43,684 bases of DNA from Bacillota bacterium (GTDB lineage Bacteria > Bacillota > Clostridia > Christensenellales > WQRI01). The stretch is taken from positions 1 to 43,684 of the forward strand of contig WQRI01000006.1 in the NCBI GenBank assembly GCA_009786825.1, written 5' to 3'. Made by a program: the position numbers and the translations under genes. Shown here piece by piece: positions 34,360 through 41,763 of this stretch (the stretch's first letter is position 1; every line of letters begins with the position of its first letter). Under the pieces are notes generated by a model. The model searched no databases, was not told the origin of the DNA, and saw nothing but the letters and a program-made list of their open reading frames with translations.

Positions 34360-36441
34360 TTACTTTCTGCCGGCTCTGTCTGAGATGATTTTTTCTGAGA
34401 TGTTTTTTGGTACTTCAAAGTAGTGTGAGAATTCCATTGTGAATGTGCCTCTGCCTTGTGTGCGAGAGCGTAGGTCTGTTGAGTAGCCGAACATCTCTGA
34501 TAGCGGAACTTGTGCGTTGATTATTGATGTTCCCATATCTGTTTCTGTGCCTAGTATGTTTCCGCGCTTTGAAGACACTTGCCCCATAATGTCCCCCATA
34601 TTGTCTTCTGGCACAACAACTTCTACTTTCATTATTGGCTCTAGTAAAACAGGGTTTGCTTTTTTAAACGCCTCTTTAAACGCCATAGAACCAGCAATTT
34701 TAAACGCCATTTCCGAACTATCTACATCGTGGTAAGAGCCGTGAACAAGCGTAATTTTATAGTCTACAACCTCATAGCCCGCAAGTATACCGCTTTGCGC
34801 CGCTTCTTTTATTCCGTTGAAAACTGGCTGGATATATTCTTTTGGAATAATACCACCAACAATCTTGTCTACAAACTCTGTACCCTTACCCGGCTCGTTT
34901 GGCTCTAGTTCTATCACAACGTGACCATACTGACCCTTACCGCCCGTTTGCTTTGCGTGCTTATGCTCTTGAGATACTTTAGCCCTAACAGTTTCTCTGA
35001 AACTTACTTGCGGGTTACCTACAGTTGCCTCAACTTTAAACTCGCGCTTCATTCTGTCTACTAAAATCTCTAAGTGTAACTCACCCATACCAGCGATAAT
35101 TGTCTGACCCGTTTCTTTATCTGTGTAAGTTTTAAACGTTGGGTCTTCGCTTGCTAGTTTTATAAGCGCGTTAACCATTTTCTCTTGCATAGCCTTAGAC
35201 GATGGCTCTACCGCAACGCTTATAACTGGGTCTGGGAAATCTATGTTTTCTAGTAAGATTTGTGTCTTTTCGTCGCAAAGCGTGTCGCCTGTTATTGTGT
35301 CTTTTAAACCAACAACCGCACCAATCTCACCCGCATAAAGCCCATCTACTTTCTCGCGCGAGTTTGCGTGCATTTTGAAAACGTGCGATATGCGCTCTTT
35401 TTTAGACTTACTAGAATTATATACGTAAGAACCCGCGCTTAAAACACCCCTATAAACCCTAACAAACGTAACCGCGCCAACGAATGGGTCTGTTGCTAGT
35501 TTAAAGGCAAGGGCTGCTAGCGGCGCTGTGTCATCTGGCAGTATTGTTATAGGCTCGCGCGACTTATAGTCTTCTGCTTGTATGCCTTTTATATCTGTAG
35601 GCGCTGGTAAATAATCTATAACAGCGTCTAACATTTTTTGAACACCTTTGTTTTTGTAAGACGAGCCACATAAAACAGGCGTTACTTTCATTTCTAAAAC
35701 TGCCCCCCTAAGCGCCTTTTTAATCTCATCTACAGTTATAGGCTTTTCTTCTAAAAGTTTTTCCATAATAGCATCGTCGTGCATAGATACAAAGTCTAGA
35801 AGTTTTTCTCTATACTCTTCCGCCTGCTTTTTTAAGTTTTCTGGTATGTCTCTAACTTCAACTTCTTTGCCGATGTCGTCTTTATGATAGTAGGCTTTCA
35901 TCTCTACTAAGTCTACAACGCCCTCAAACTCGTGTTCTTGCCCGATTGGCAGTTGGATAGCAAGCGGGTTGGCTTTAAGCCTCTCGCGCATTTTATCCAT
36001 AACATTTAAAAAGTTAGCGCCCTCTCTGTCCATCTTGTTAACGTACGCAAGGCGCGGAACTTTATATTTGTTTGCTTGGCGCCATACAGTTTCCGATTGT
36101 GGCTGAACCGCACCCCTAGCACAAAAAACCGCAATAGCCCCGTCTAAAACACGTAAAGAGCGCTCTACTTCTACAGTAAAGTCTACGTGACCCGGCGTGT
36201 CTATAATATTAATTGCGTGGTCTAACCACTGAGTTGCTGTTGCCGCAGATGTGATTGTAATACCTCTCTCTTGCTCTTGCGCCATCCAGTCCATAGTAGC
36301 AGCGCCATCGTGAACCTCACCTATCTTGTGGGTTCTGCCCGTAAAGAATAAAATGCGCTCTGTAGTCGTGGTTTTACCCGCATCTATATGCGCCATTATT
36401 CCAATGTTTCTTGTTTTATCTAGTGTAAACTTTCTAGGCAT
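34360..36441 (-). CDS. fusA: Translation elongation factor G
   Basis: The 693-aa GTPase moves tRNA and mRNA through the ribosome. G1 is [10 protein letters not shown] at residues 17-26, the switch II motif is [12 protein letters not shown], and G4 is NKMD at about 135. Domain IV carries the usual [22 protein letters not shown]. Length is normal. GAGAGGT precedes the ATG. It is last in the L7Ae-rpsL-rpsG-fusA operon; tuf does not follow, as a terminator closes the operon here. Confidence 0.98.
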   Translation of the reverse strand: MPRKFTLDKTRNIGIMAHIDAGKTTTTERILFFTGRTHKIGEVHDGAATMDWMAQEQERGITITSAATATQWLDHAINIIDTPGHVDFTVEVERSLRVLDGAIAVFCARGAVQPQSETVWRQANKYKVPRLAYVNKMDREGANFLNVMDKMRERLKANPLAIQLPIGQEHEFEGVVDLVEMKAYYHKDDIGKEVEVRDIPENLKKQAEEYREKLLDFVSMHDDAIMEKLLEEKPITVDEIKKALRGAVLEMKVTPVLCGSSYKNKGVQKMLDAVIDYLPAPTDIKGIQAEDYKSREPITILPDDTAPLAALAFKLATDPFVGAVTFVRVYRGVLSAGSYVYNSSKSKKERISHVFKMHANSREKVDGLYAGEIGAVVGLKDTITGDTLCDEKTQILLENIDFPDPVISVAVEPSSKAMQEKMVNALIKLASEDPTFKTYTDKETGQTIIAGMGELHLEILVDRMKREFKVEATVGNPQVSFRETVRAKVSQEHKHAKQTGGKGQYGHVVIELEPNEPGKGTEFVDKIVGGIIPKEYIQPVFNGIKEAAQSGILAGYEVVDYKITLVHGSYHDVDSSEMAFKIAGSMAFKEAFKKANPVLLEPIMKVEVVVPEDNMGDIMGQVSSKRGNILGTETDMGTSIINAQVPLSEMFGYSTDLRSRTQGRGTFTMEFSHYFEVPKNISEKIISDRAGRK

Positions 36442-36499
36442 AAATGTACCTCTCTTTTTAATTTATACTTTTTTCGTGTGGTCGGCTTTTTGTAAGCCA

Positions 36500-36565
36500 C
36501 CTAAAATAACGAATGCTTCACCCGCTTTTCCGATAATTACTATAGCGCGAACTATAGCGCGAAAA
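36500..36565 (-). repeat. Family-2 element, internally deleted copy (rpsG-fusA gap)
   Basis: On the minus strand CTATAGTAATTATCG-GAAAAGCGGGTGAAGCA matches the upstream box of the full copies and is followed directly by TTCGTTAT, their distal edge. The central hairpin is missing. A tandem CTATAGTTCGCG/CTATAG duplication lies alongside. Confidence 0.55.
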
Positions 36566-36612
36566 ATTTTCAGAATACCAGATTTATTACATTTCTTCCG
36601 ATGTCAGATTTG

Positions 36613-37083
36613 TTACCACCTGTAATGAGCGAAGGCTCTGTTTGCATCTGCCATTTTGTGCATTTCTTCACGGCGCTTTACTGACGCGCCCGAGCCGTTA
36701 AATGCATCCATAATTTCGTTTGCTAGGCGTTGGTCCATAGTTTTTTCGTTACGCTTTCTAGAAAAGTTTGTAAGCCACCTTATCCCTAGGGTTTGGCGGC
36801 GGTCTGCCCTTATATCCATAGGAACTTGATAAGTCTGCCCACCAACACGGCGCGCCTTAACTTCTACGCTTGGCTTGATATTTTCCATTGCTTTTTCGAA
36901 TATTTCTAAAGCCGGCTTGCCCATTTTTGCTTCCATCTTAGCAAAAGCAGAATAAACAATTTTCTGAGCCGTACCGCGCTTTCCATCATACATTATCTGA
37001 TTAATTAATTTTGTTACAACTTTTGTTCCATACATCGGGTCTGGTAAAACATCCCTTTTAGGAACACCTGAACGTCTTGGCAT
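36613..37083 (-). CDS. rpsG: Ribosomal protein S7
   Basis: The 156-aa S7 starts [28 protein letters not shown] and carries [32 protein letters not shown] and the end [18 protein letters not shown]. It organises the 30S head and can act as operon repressor in other bacteria. GGAG ten bases before the ATG remains intact next to the family-1 element. Confidence 0.98.
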   Translation of the reverse strand: MPRRSGVPKRDVLPDPMYGTKVVTKLINQIMYDGKRGTAQKIVYSAFAKMEAKMGKPALEIFEKAMENIKPSVEVKARRVGGQTYQVPMDIRADRRQTLGIRWLTNFSRKRNEKTMDQRLANEIMDAFNGSGASVKRREEMHKMADANRAFAHYRW

Positions 37084-37097
37084 ATTATATTACTCCA

Positions 37098-37260
37098 TTA
37101 TTGCAAAGTGTAAAGTGTAAAATGTAAAGTTTTTACACACATTATAACCTACACTTTTTAACAGTTTGCAATTTAGTTTTTTACGATTTTTGCAAATTGA
37201 TTTTGCTAGCGCTAGCGGTGAAACCACTTTACACTTTGCACTTTACAATTTACACTTTAA
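37098..37260 (-). repeat. Family-1 element between rpsL and rpsG
   Basis: It starts at the base after the rpsL stop. Arm 1 is five AAAGTGT-like heptamers, the core is GGTTTCACCGCTAGCGCTAGC ... AACTGTTAAAAAG, and arm 2 is the complementary CTTTACA/CTTTGCA series. This core is the most diverged of the four copies. Confidence 0.85.
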
Positions 37261-37632
37261 CTATTTTGGTTTTTTAGTCCCGTACTTACTACGCGACTGT
37301 AATCTCTTAGCAACACCCGCTGTATCAAGCGTGCCTCTTATAACTTTATAACGAACACCCGGCAAGTCTTTAACCTTACCGCCTCGTATTAAAACAACGC
37401 TGTGTTCTTGCAAGTTATGACCCTCGCCCGGTATATACACAGTCGCTTCCATTTTATTTGTAATTCTAACTCTTGCAATTTTTCTCATTGCAGAGTTTGG
37501 CTTTTTTGGCGAAGTAGTTGTAACAGACAAACATACCCCTCTCTTTTGCGGGTTAGACTGAAGCGCTGGCGCTTTTGGTCTTTTTGTTCTGTCTACTCTG
37601 CCTTTTTTGATTAACTGATTAACTGTAGGCAT
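37261..37632 (-). CDS. rpsL: Ribosomal protein S12
   Basis: The 123-aa S12 has the decoding-centre loop [14 protein letters not shown] and the second loop [17 protein letters not shown]. Lysines that determine streptomycin sensitivity in E. coli (K43, K88 equivalents) are present. The ATG has no Shine-Dalgarno; a family-3 element ends within ten bases of it. Confidence 0.98.
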   Translation of the reverse strand: MPTVNQLIKKGRVDRTKRPKAPALQSNPQKRGVCLSVTTTSPKKPNSAMRKIARVRITNKMEATVYIPGEGHNLQEHSVVLIRGGKVKDLPGVRYKVIRGTLDTAGVAKRLQSRSKYGTKKPK

Positions 37633-37639
37633 ACAATAT

Positions 37640-37827
37640 TTTTTAAGTCTTATGTGCGGCGTTATACTTCGTCAGTTTTTACATTTCGCTCAGTCACGTA
37701 CGCCAAGTACGCTCCTTCGCGAAGCCGCAAAAACGACGACCGAGCCGTAAACCGTAAGGTTTTAGCCTTTTGCGATAGCAAAAGCGTCAAAAGGCGAGGT
37801 GTCTTACTTGCACCTAAAACTTAAAAA
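37640..37827. repeat. Family-3 element, copy a (reverse orientation, expanded)
   Basis: Terminal inverted repeats are TTTTTTAAGTCTTATGTGC and, on the other strand, TTTTTAAGTTTTAGGTGC. It shares GCGTTATACTTCGTCAG and CTTCGCGAAG blocks with copies b and c. About 60 extra bases form nested stems (CCTTTTGC/GCAAAAG, AAACC/GGTTT). The outer end mirrors the A/T-rich start region of rpsL. Confidence 0.8.
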
Positions 37828-37866
37828 TCTCTCCTTAATTATAGATTTTTATACTTTTATTATGCG

Positions 37867-37993
37867 CTTAAAAGTCTAGGTGCAAGTTAGACAAGGAAAG
37901 GTGCGTATTGGCGAAGTGCCGCGTACTTAGCGTACGCAAACAAGCCAAACGTAAACCTTGACGAAGTAATAACGCAGCACATAGGCTTTTAAG
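37867..37993. repeat. Family-3 element, copy b
   Basis: Ends are CTTAAAAGTCTAGGTGC and the complement CTTAAAAGCCTATGTGC. The right end contains the stop codon of the L7Ae-like gene (TCT TAA AAG). Inner arms AAGGT/ACCTT differ from copy c (AGTCT/AGACT) but pair. Together with copy a it forms a head-to-head pair. Confidence 0.8.
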
Positions 37994-38273
37994 ATTTCAG
38001 AATACCACACACACCACACGGACGGTCAATCTCAAGCACCTGACCCAGCCACTCTTTAGAGTTTGCGTACCAGACCTTTATAGCCCTATCTCGCGGGTTT
38101 GTGGTATTGTGTCCTTCTATTGCTGTTATAACCTTGTTAAAAAAAGTGCTGTCCACATTTTTTGCAACAATTACACCGCTAATGTTACCAAAAAATATTT
38201 CTCTAAGCACCTGCTTTTGCCCCATAACTTTTTTAGGGCTAGCCTTTAACAATTCTAAAATTTCTTGTTCCAT
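37989..38273 (-). CDS. L7Ae-like RNA-binding ribosomal protein (YbxF/RplGB type)
   Basis: The 94-aa protein reads KVMGQKQVLREIFFGNISGVIVAKNVDSTFFNKVITAIEGHN ... DRPCGVCGILKS. The G-x-K-Q-V...G.....V.VAKD-like core and a C-G near the C-terminus, and its place as first gene before rpsL, match B. subtilis YbxF. YbxF binds kink-turns, which suggests an RNA target. Similarity is moderate and the last third is unusual. No Shine-Dalgarno is visible at the ATG. Confidence 0.7.
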   Translation of the reverse strand: MEQEILELLKASPKKVMGQKQVLREIFFGNISGVIVAKNVDSTFFNKVITAIEGHNTTNPRDRAIKVWYANSKEWLGQVLEIDRPCGVCGILKS

Positions 38274-38374
38274 TTTTAATTAGTGTAAGGGCATTACCCT
38301 TTTCACCTTTGCATTTAAAAACCTAAAACTTACATCGATTTTTCAGCACGCGACATAAATTTTAAGTACCCTTC

Positions 38375-38403
38375 ATTATACCAAATTAAAAAAAATAAGT
38401 CAA
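38375..38403 (-). promoter_or_regulatory. str operon promoter
   Basis: The -35 TTGACT (38398-38403), 17-bp spacer and -10 TATAAT (38375-38380). The leader is about 95 nt with a small hairpin AAGGGTAATGCCCTT near the L7Ae-like start. Confidence 0.85.
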
Positions 38404-38459
38404 ATGTTTAACAAAACTTTTTTTATTTTCACTTCTGGTCGTGCAAAATTAAAAAACAA

Positions 38460-38481
38460 AAAGGCTTACAATGAAGCCTTT
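38460..38481 (-). terminator. Terminator of the ABC-DUF1854-ABC operon
   Basis: AAAGGCTT and AAGCCTTT form an 8-bp stem followed by a T-rich tail on the minus strand. Confidence 0.75.
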
Positions 38482-38509
38482 GCTCGTGACTACTTGCTCG
38501 TGACTACTT
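38480..38509 (-). repeat. 14-bp tandem duplication across a stop codon
   Basis: AAGTAGTCACGAGC occurs twice in a row. The first unit contains the last sense codon and TAG of the ABC exporter gene (AAG TAG). The unit is twice seven bases. Confidence 0.7.
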
Positions 38510-40762
38510 ATTAAATACTAGCATTTCTTTTTGGGCTTGGACTAAGTTGTAGTAGATTCCTTTGTGGTTTAGGAGTTGTTCGTGGGTGCCGCTTTCGGCG
38601 ATTTTGTTGTCTGCTATTACTACTATTTTTGTTGAATGCCGTAGGGTTGATAGTCTGTGGGCTATTGCAAATGTGGTTCTGTCTTTGGTTAGGGTTTGTA
38701 GTGCGCCTTGAATATCTTTTTCGGTTTCTGTATCTAGGGAGCTTGTCGCCTCATCTAGCACTAGTATTTTTGGGTTGTGCAAAAGCGCCCTTGCAATAGA
38801 TATACGCTGGCGCTCACCCCCTGATAGCGTGTAGCCTTTCTCGCCCACTATTGTGTTGTAGCCATCTTCTAGTTTTATTATAAACTCGTGCGCGTTTGCA
38901 AGCGTTGCCGCCGCGATGATTTCTTCTTCGGTTGCATCTGGCTTAGAATAACTTATATTCTCTAGTATGCTTCCGCTGAACAAATAATTATCTTGCATAA
39001 CCATACCTAACTGAGCGCGCAAACAATCTTCGCTTATATCTTGCAAGTTAACATCATCTAGTAAAATCTCGCCCGAATCTGGCGTGTAAAGGCGCATTAT
39101 AAGCGAGACCAAAGTAGATTTTCCAGCGCCCGTCTTACCAACAATGCCTATCATATCGCCCTTTTTTGCAGACAGCGAAACATCGTTTAGTATGGTTTTA
39201 TACGGCTTGTAGCCAAAGGTTAGGTTGTTGATATCTACTTGCCCTTCAATCTCTAGCGTTTTGTTATCTTTTGGCTTGTAGTCTGGCTCATCTAATATCT
39301 CGAAAATCTTATTAGCGCTTGTCATACTCTCAGCCATCCAGCGCGGTAGGTTTGCCGCGTTAACAAGCGGGTCGAAAAGCATACCCGCAACTATATAGAA
39401 AAACAGCACTTCGCCAATAGTCATATTGCCCGCAAAATATTGCACCCCGCCGTAGTATAGCGCTATAAACTGCCCTATAAAAACAAGCGCCATTAAGTAT
39501 GGGTGAATGTAGTGCCAAATTTTTTCGTTAGATTCTGATATGTCGCGTAAGTTCTCAGACGTCTTTACAAAGCGCTCTACTTCGCGCTGTTCTGTCCCGA
39601 AAACTTTAACGACACGTATGCCCGAGAGTATATCTACAAGCGTATTAGTAGACTTGCTTCCCGCCGCCCATTGCTTGTTATAGCGCTTGCGCATATACTT
39701 AAAATAGCGGTTAAGCGCAAAAATTACGATTAAAAGCGGCACAACAATTATAAGCGCCATAACCCAGTTTAGCCAAAGCAAAAGCGCCAAAATTAAAACT
39801 GCCAAAATAACTTGATTAATTGCGTGAACAAGTTCGAACGTTAGAAAGCGGCTTATGCGCTCTGTGTCTGATACTGTGCGGTTTATAATAGCACCCGTGC
39901 TTCGCTTGCTGAAGTTTTTTATACTAAGCGCTTGCACCTTGTTAAATAAAGATTGCCTCAAGTCGCGCGCAATGTTATGACCCATCAAGCCGTTAACAAG
40001 ATTTCTTATGCCGTGCAAAATAGAGCGTATAAAAATCAGCCCCAGCATAAACCCGATAACCATAAAAAATGCTGTAAGCGTATCACTATGCGACAAAAAC
40101 GGGAAAAGATTTGTTATAACAAGGCTAACATCGCTTTGCTCGTAAATCGGGCTTAAAAAACTATCAATTAGGTGTGTGTTAAAAAACGGTATGCCAACAA
40201 TAATTATGTAGGTTAAAATATTAAGCCCAACAATTGCCGCTACGTGCTTTCTGTACCCGCGCATTAGCCTTACCATTTTGCCGAACGTACCCTTTCTAAT
40301 ACTTGCATCTTTTTTGCGCTCTTCTTCTTTTACATCTTCGTCTTCATCGAACAGTTGTAGCCAACTTTGGTCTATGCCTTCGCTAACCGCACCGCTTGCC
40401 CCGACAACCACATCACTACTACCTACCACATCTGCACCACCACTTGCCGTATCTCTTGCCACACCGCCAACACCTTTTGCTTTCTTTTTTGCGTGGTTAA
40501 AGTATTTTGTGAAAACAGAAAAGTGCGTAGAATATTTGTTAGAAAAATTACAAACTATGTGATACTCACCATTTATTTTAGCAAGCAAACTACAAATCCC
40601 TATGTTCGCTTCTACCTTAAACTTTTCTATATCCAAAACACAGTAAGACTTTACAACTTCACCATTCTCAGCAACATCTATCCGAGTCCCCAAATAGATA
40701 AATCTACCCTGTACAAGAGTCCCATCAACACCTAAATTAAATTGTAATTCTTTCTTAGACAT
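38504..40762 (-). CDS. ABC exporter (fused TM and ATPase) with an N-terminal beta domain
   Basis: The 752-aa half-transporter has an N-terminal 90-residue soluble beta-rich domain (GTLVQGRFIYLGTRIDV...GEYHIVCNFSNKY). A Gly/Ser/Val-rich linker (95-125) and an acidic stretch follow. Six TMs lie at about 170-460. The nucleotide-binding domain carries GKTGAGKST, LSGGERQR and ILVLDEATSSLD. The N-terminal domain is not part of ordinary exporters and probably links to the DUF1854 partner. The operon is ABC (41761), DUF1854, this gene. A family-1 element fills the gap before it and no Shine-Dalgarno is visible. Confidence 0.9.
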   Translation of the reverse strand: MSKKELQFNLGVDGTLVQGRFIYLGTRIDVAENGEVVKSYCVLDIEKFKVEANIGICSLLAKINGEYHIVCNFSNKYSTHFSVFTKYFNHAKKKAKGVGGVARDTASGGADVVGSSDVVVGASGAVSEGIDQSWLQLFDEDEDVKEEERKKDASIRKGTFGKMVRLMRGYRKHVAAIVGLNILTYIIIVGIPFFNTHLIDSFLSPIYEQSDVSLVITNLFPFLSHSDTLTAFFMVIGFMLGLIFIRSILHGIRNLVNGLMGHNIARDLRQSLFNKVQALSIKNFSKRSTGAIINRTVSDTERISRFLTFELVHAINQVILAVLILALLLWLNWVMALIIVVPLLIVIFALNRYFKYMRKRYNKQWAAGSKSTNTLVDILSGIRVVKVFGTEQREVERFVKTSENLRDISESNEKIWHYIHPYLMALVFIGQFIALYYGGVQYFAGNMTIGEVLFFYIVAGMLFDPLVNAANLPRWMAESMTSANKIFEILDEPDYKPKDNKTLEIEGQVDINNLTFGYKPYKTILNDVSLSAKKGDMIGIVGKTGAGKSTLVSLIMRLYTPDSGEILLDDVNLQDISEDCLRAQLGMVMQDNYLFSGSILENISYSKPDATEEEIIAAATLANAHEFIIKLEDGYNTIVGEKGYTLSGGERQRISIARALLHNPKILVLDEATSSLDTETEKDIQGALQTLTKDRTTFAIAHRLSTLRHSTKIVVIADNKIAESGTHEQLLNHKGIYYNLVQAQKEMLVFNK

Positions 40763-40779
40763 AAGTTATTTTGGTTTAA

Positions 40780-40953
40780 AGTGTAGGTTAAAATTGTAAA
40801 GTGTAGAGTGTAAAGTGTAAAGTGGTTAAACTCATTAGTTGCTTTACTTTTGAACAGTCAGAGTTTTGTGTTTTTCGCATTTTGCTTTTTAAAATATTGC
40901 CCGCGCTAGCGGGTGAAATCACTTTACACTTTACACTTTACATTTTACATTAA
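40780..40953 (-). repeat. Family-1 element between the DUF1854 and ABC exporter genes
   Basis: It begins at the base after the TGA of the DUF1854 gene. Arm 1 is TAAAATG/TAAAGTG heptamers. The core is TTTCACCCGCTAGCGCGGG, then GACTGTTCAAAAG, then CTAATGAGTTTAACCA, nearly the rpoBC core. Arm 2 is the complementary CTTTACA/CTCTACA series. Confidence 0.85.
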
Positions 40954-41565
40954 TCAAATGTACATCTCGAGCATTTTTATGCTACCCTTATCCAACTTCG
41001 TGTAGTCTGATATTTCGTATCTGTTTGCGTCTTGGTCTATTATTTTTAGTCTGTTTTTGCCTAGTTTTATTATGTTTCTGTATGTATCTGCAACCGCGAA
41101 ATCTAGTTTGCCTTTGTCTGTTGTTACTTCCCAGTAAGAAAAACCGTAGCGCTCTTTTATTGTGTTTATTTTTGTTATGATGGGCGAGAAGTATACGCGC
41201 TTAAGTTCTGCCCCCAAAAGTTGCCTAGTGGTCTCATCGAAAAGCATTATATCTTTAATAATACCCACTTCATCATCATCTTTAAAAACCGAGATGTACT
41301 CTGTTGGCGTAACAAACGGAAAAGCCCTATGTAATTTTACTACACCCTCTGGCTTGTCGCACTCGTCCTTTGCCTTATCCGCCCCCTTGTCAGACTTTTT
41401 ACTTGCCTTATCTTTAGCAAACTTTTTTTCATCTTCTTTTCGCTTTGCTTTTTGTTGTTCGCTCTCTACCCACTTGCAATATAAAAGCCCGCCTTCAGTT
41501 TTAGAAAACTGCGCATTCTCAGGCGTTAAATAATTAATCTTACTTGTTTTAAAAATACTTTCCAT
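40954..41565 (-). CDS. DUF1854 protein, ABC-exporter partner
   Basis: The 203-aa protein has a conserved C-terminal ~130 residues: LHRAFPFVTPTEYISVFKD...EVGIIKDIMLFDETTRQLL, ITKINTIKERYGFSYWEVTTDKG and ANRYEISDYTKLD. This matches my memory of DUF1854. In Proteobacteria such proteins accompany ABC transporters in cyanophycin-metabolism loci; no cyanophycin gene is here. Residues 38-72 are a Lys/Asp-rich insertion absent from the family core. AAAGGA precedes the ATG. It is soluble, so a cytoplasmic adaptor for the two exporters is the best inference. Confidence 0.8.
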   Translation of the reverse strand: MESIFKTSKINYLTPENAQFSKTEGGLLYCKWVESEQQKAKRKEDEKKFAKDKASKKSDKGADKAKDECDKPEGVVKLHRAFPFVTPTEYISVFKDDDEVGIIKDIMLFDETTRQLLGAELKRVYFSPIITKINTIKERYGFSYWEVTTDKGKLDFAVADTYRNIIKLGKNRLKIIDQDANRYEISDYTKLDKGSIKMLEMYI

Positions 41566-41636
41566 ATATTTATCCTTTAAATTTTACCGAGATGTCTATT
41601 GTTAATTTTTACTATGTTCCCTATTCACAAAGCAAG

Positions 41637-41763
41637 GATTAAAGTTCTAGGTGCAAGTTAGACAAGGAAGTCTGCGGCTTCGCGAAGGCGCGTACTAGGC
41701 GTACGCAACTGAGCGAAACGTAAAGACTGACGAAGTATAACGCAGCACATAGGGCTTTAATCA
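41637..41763. repeat. Family-3 element, copy c
   Basis: Ends GATTAAAGTTCTAGGTGC and, on the other strand, GATTAAAGCCCTATGTGC. The second end includes the GA of the TGA stop at 41761-41763. Inner arms AGTCT/AGACT pair, and CTTCGCGAAG plus GCGTAC/GTACGC hairpins lie inside. Confidence 0.8.
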
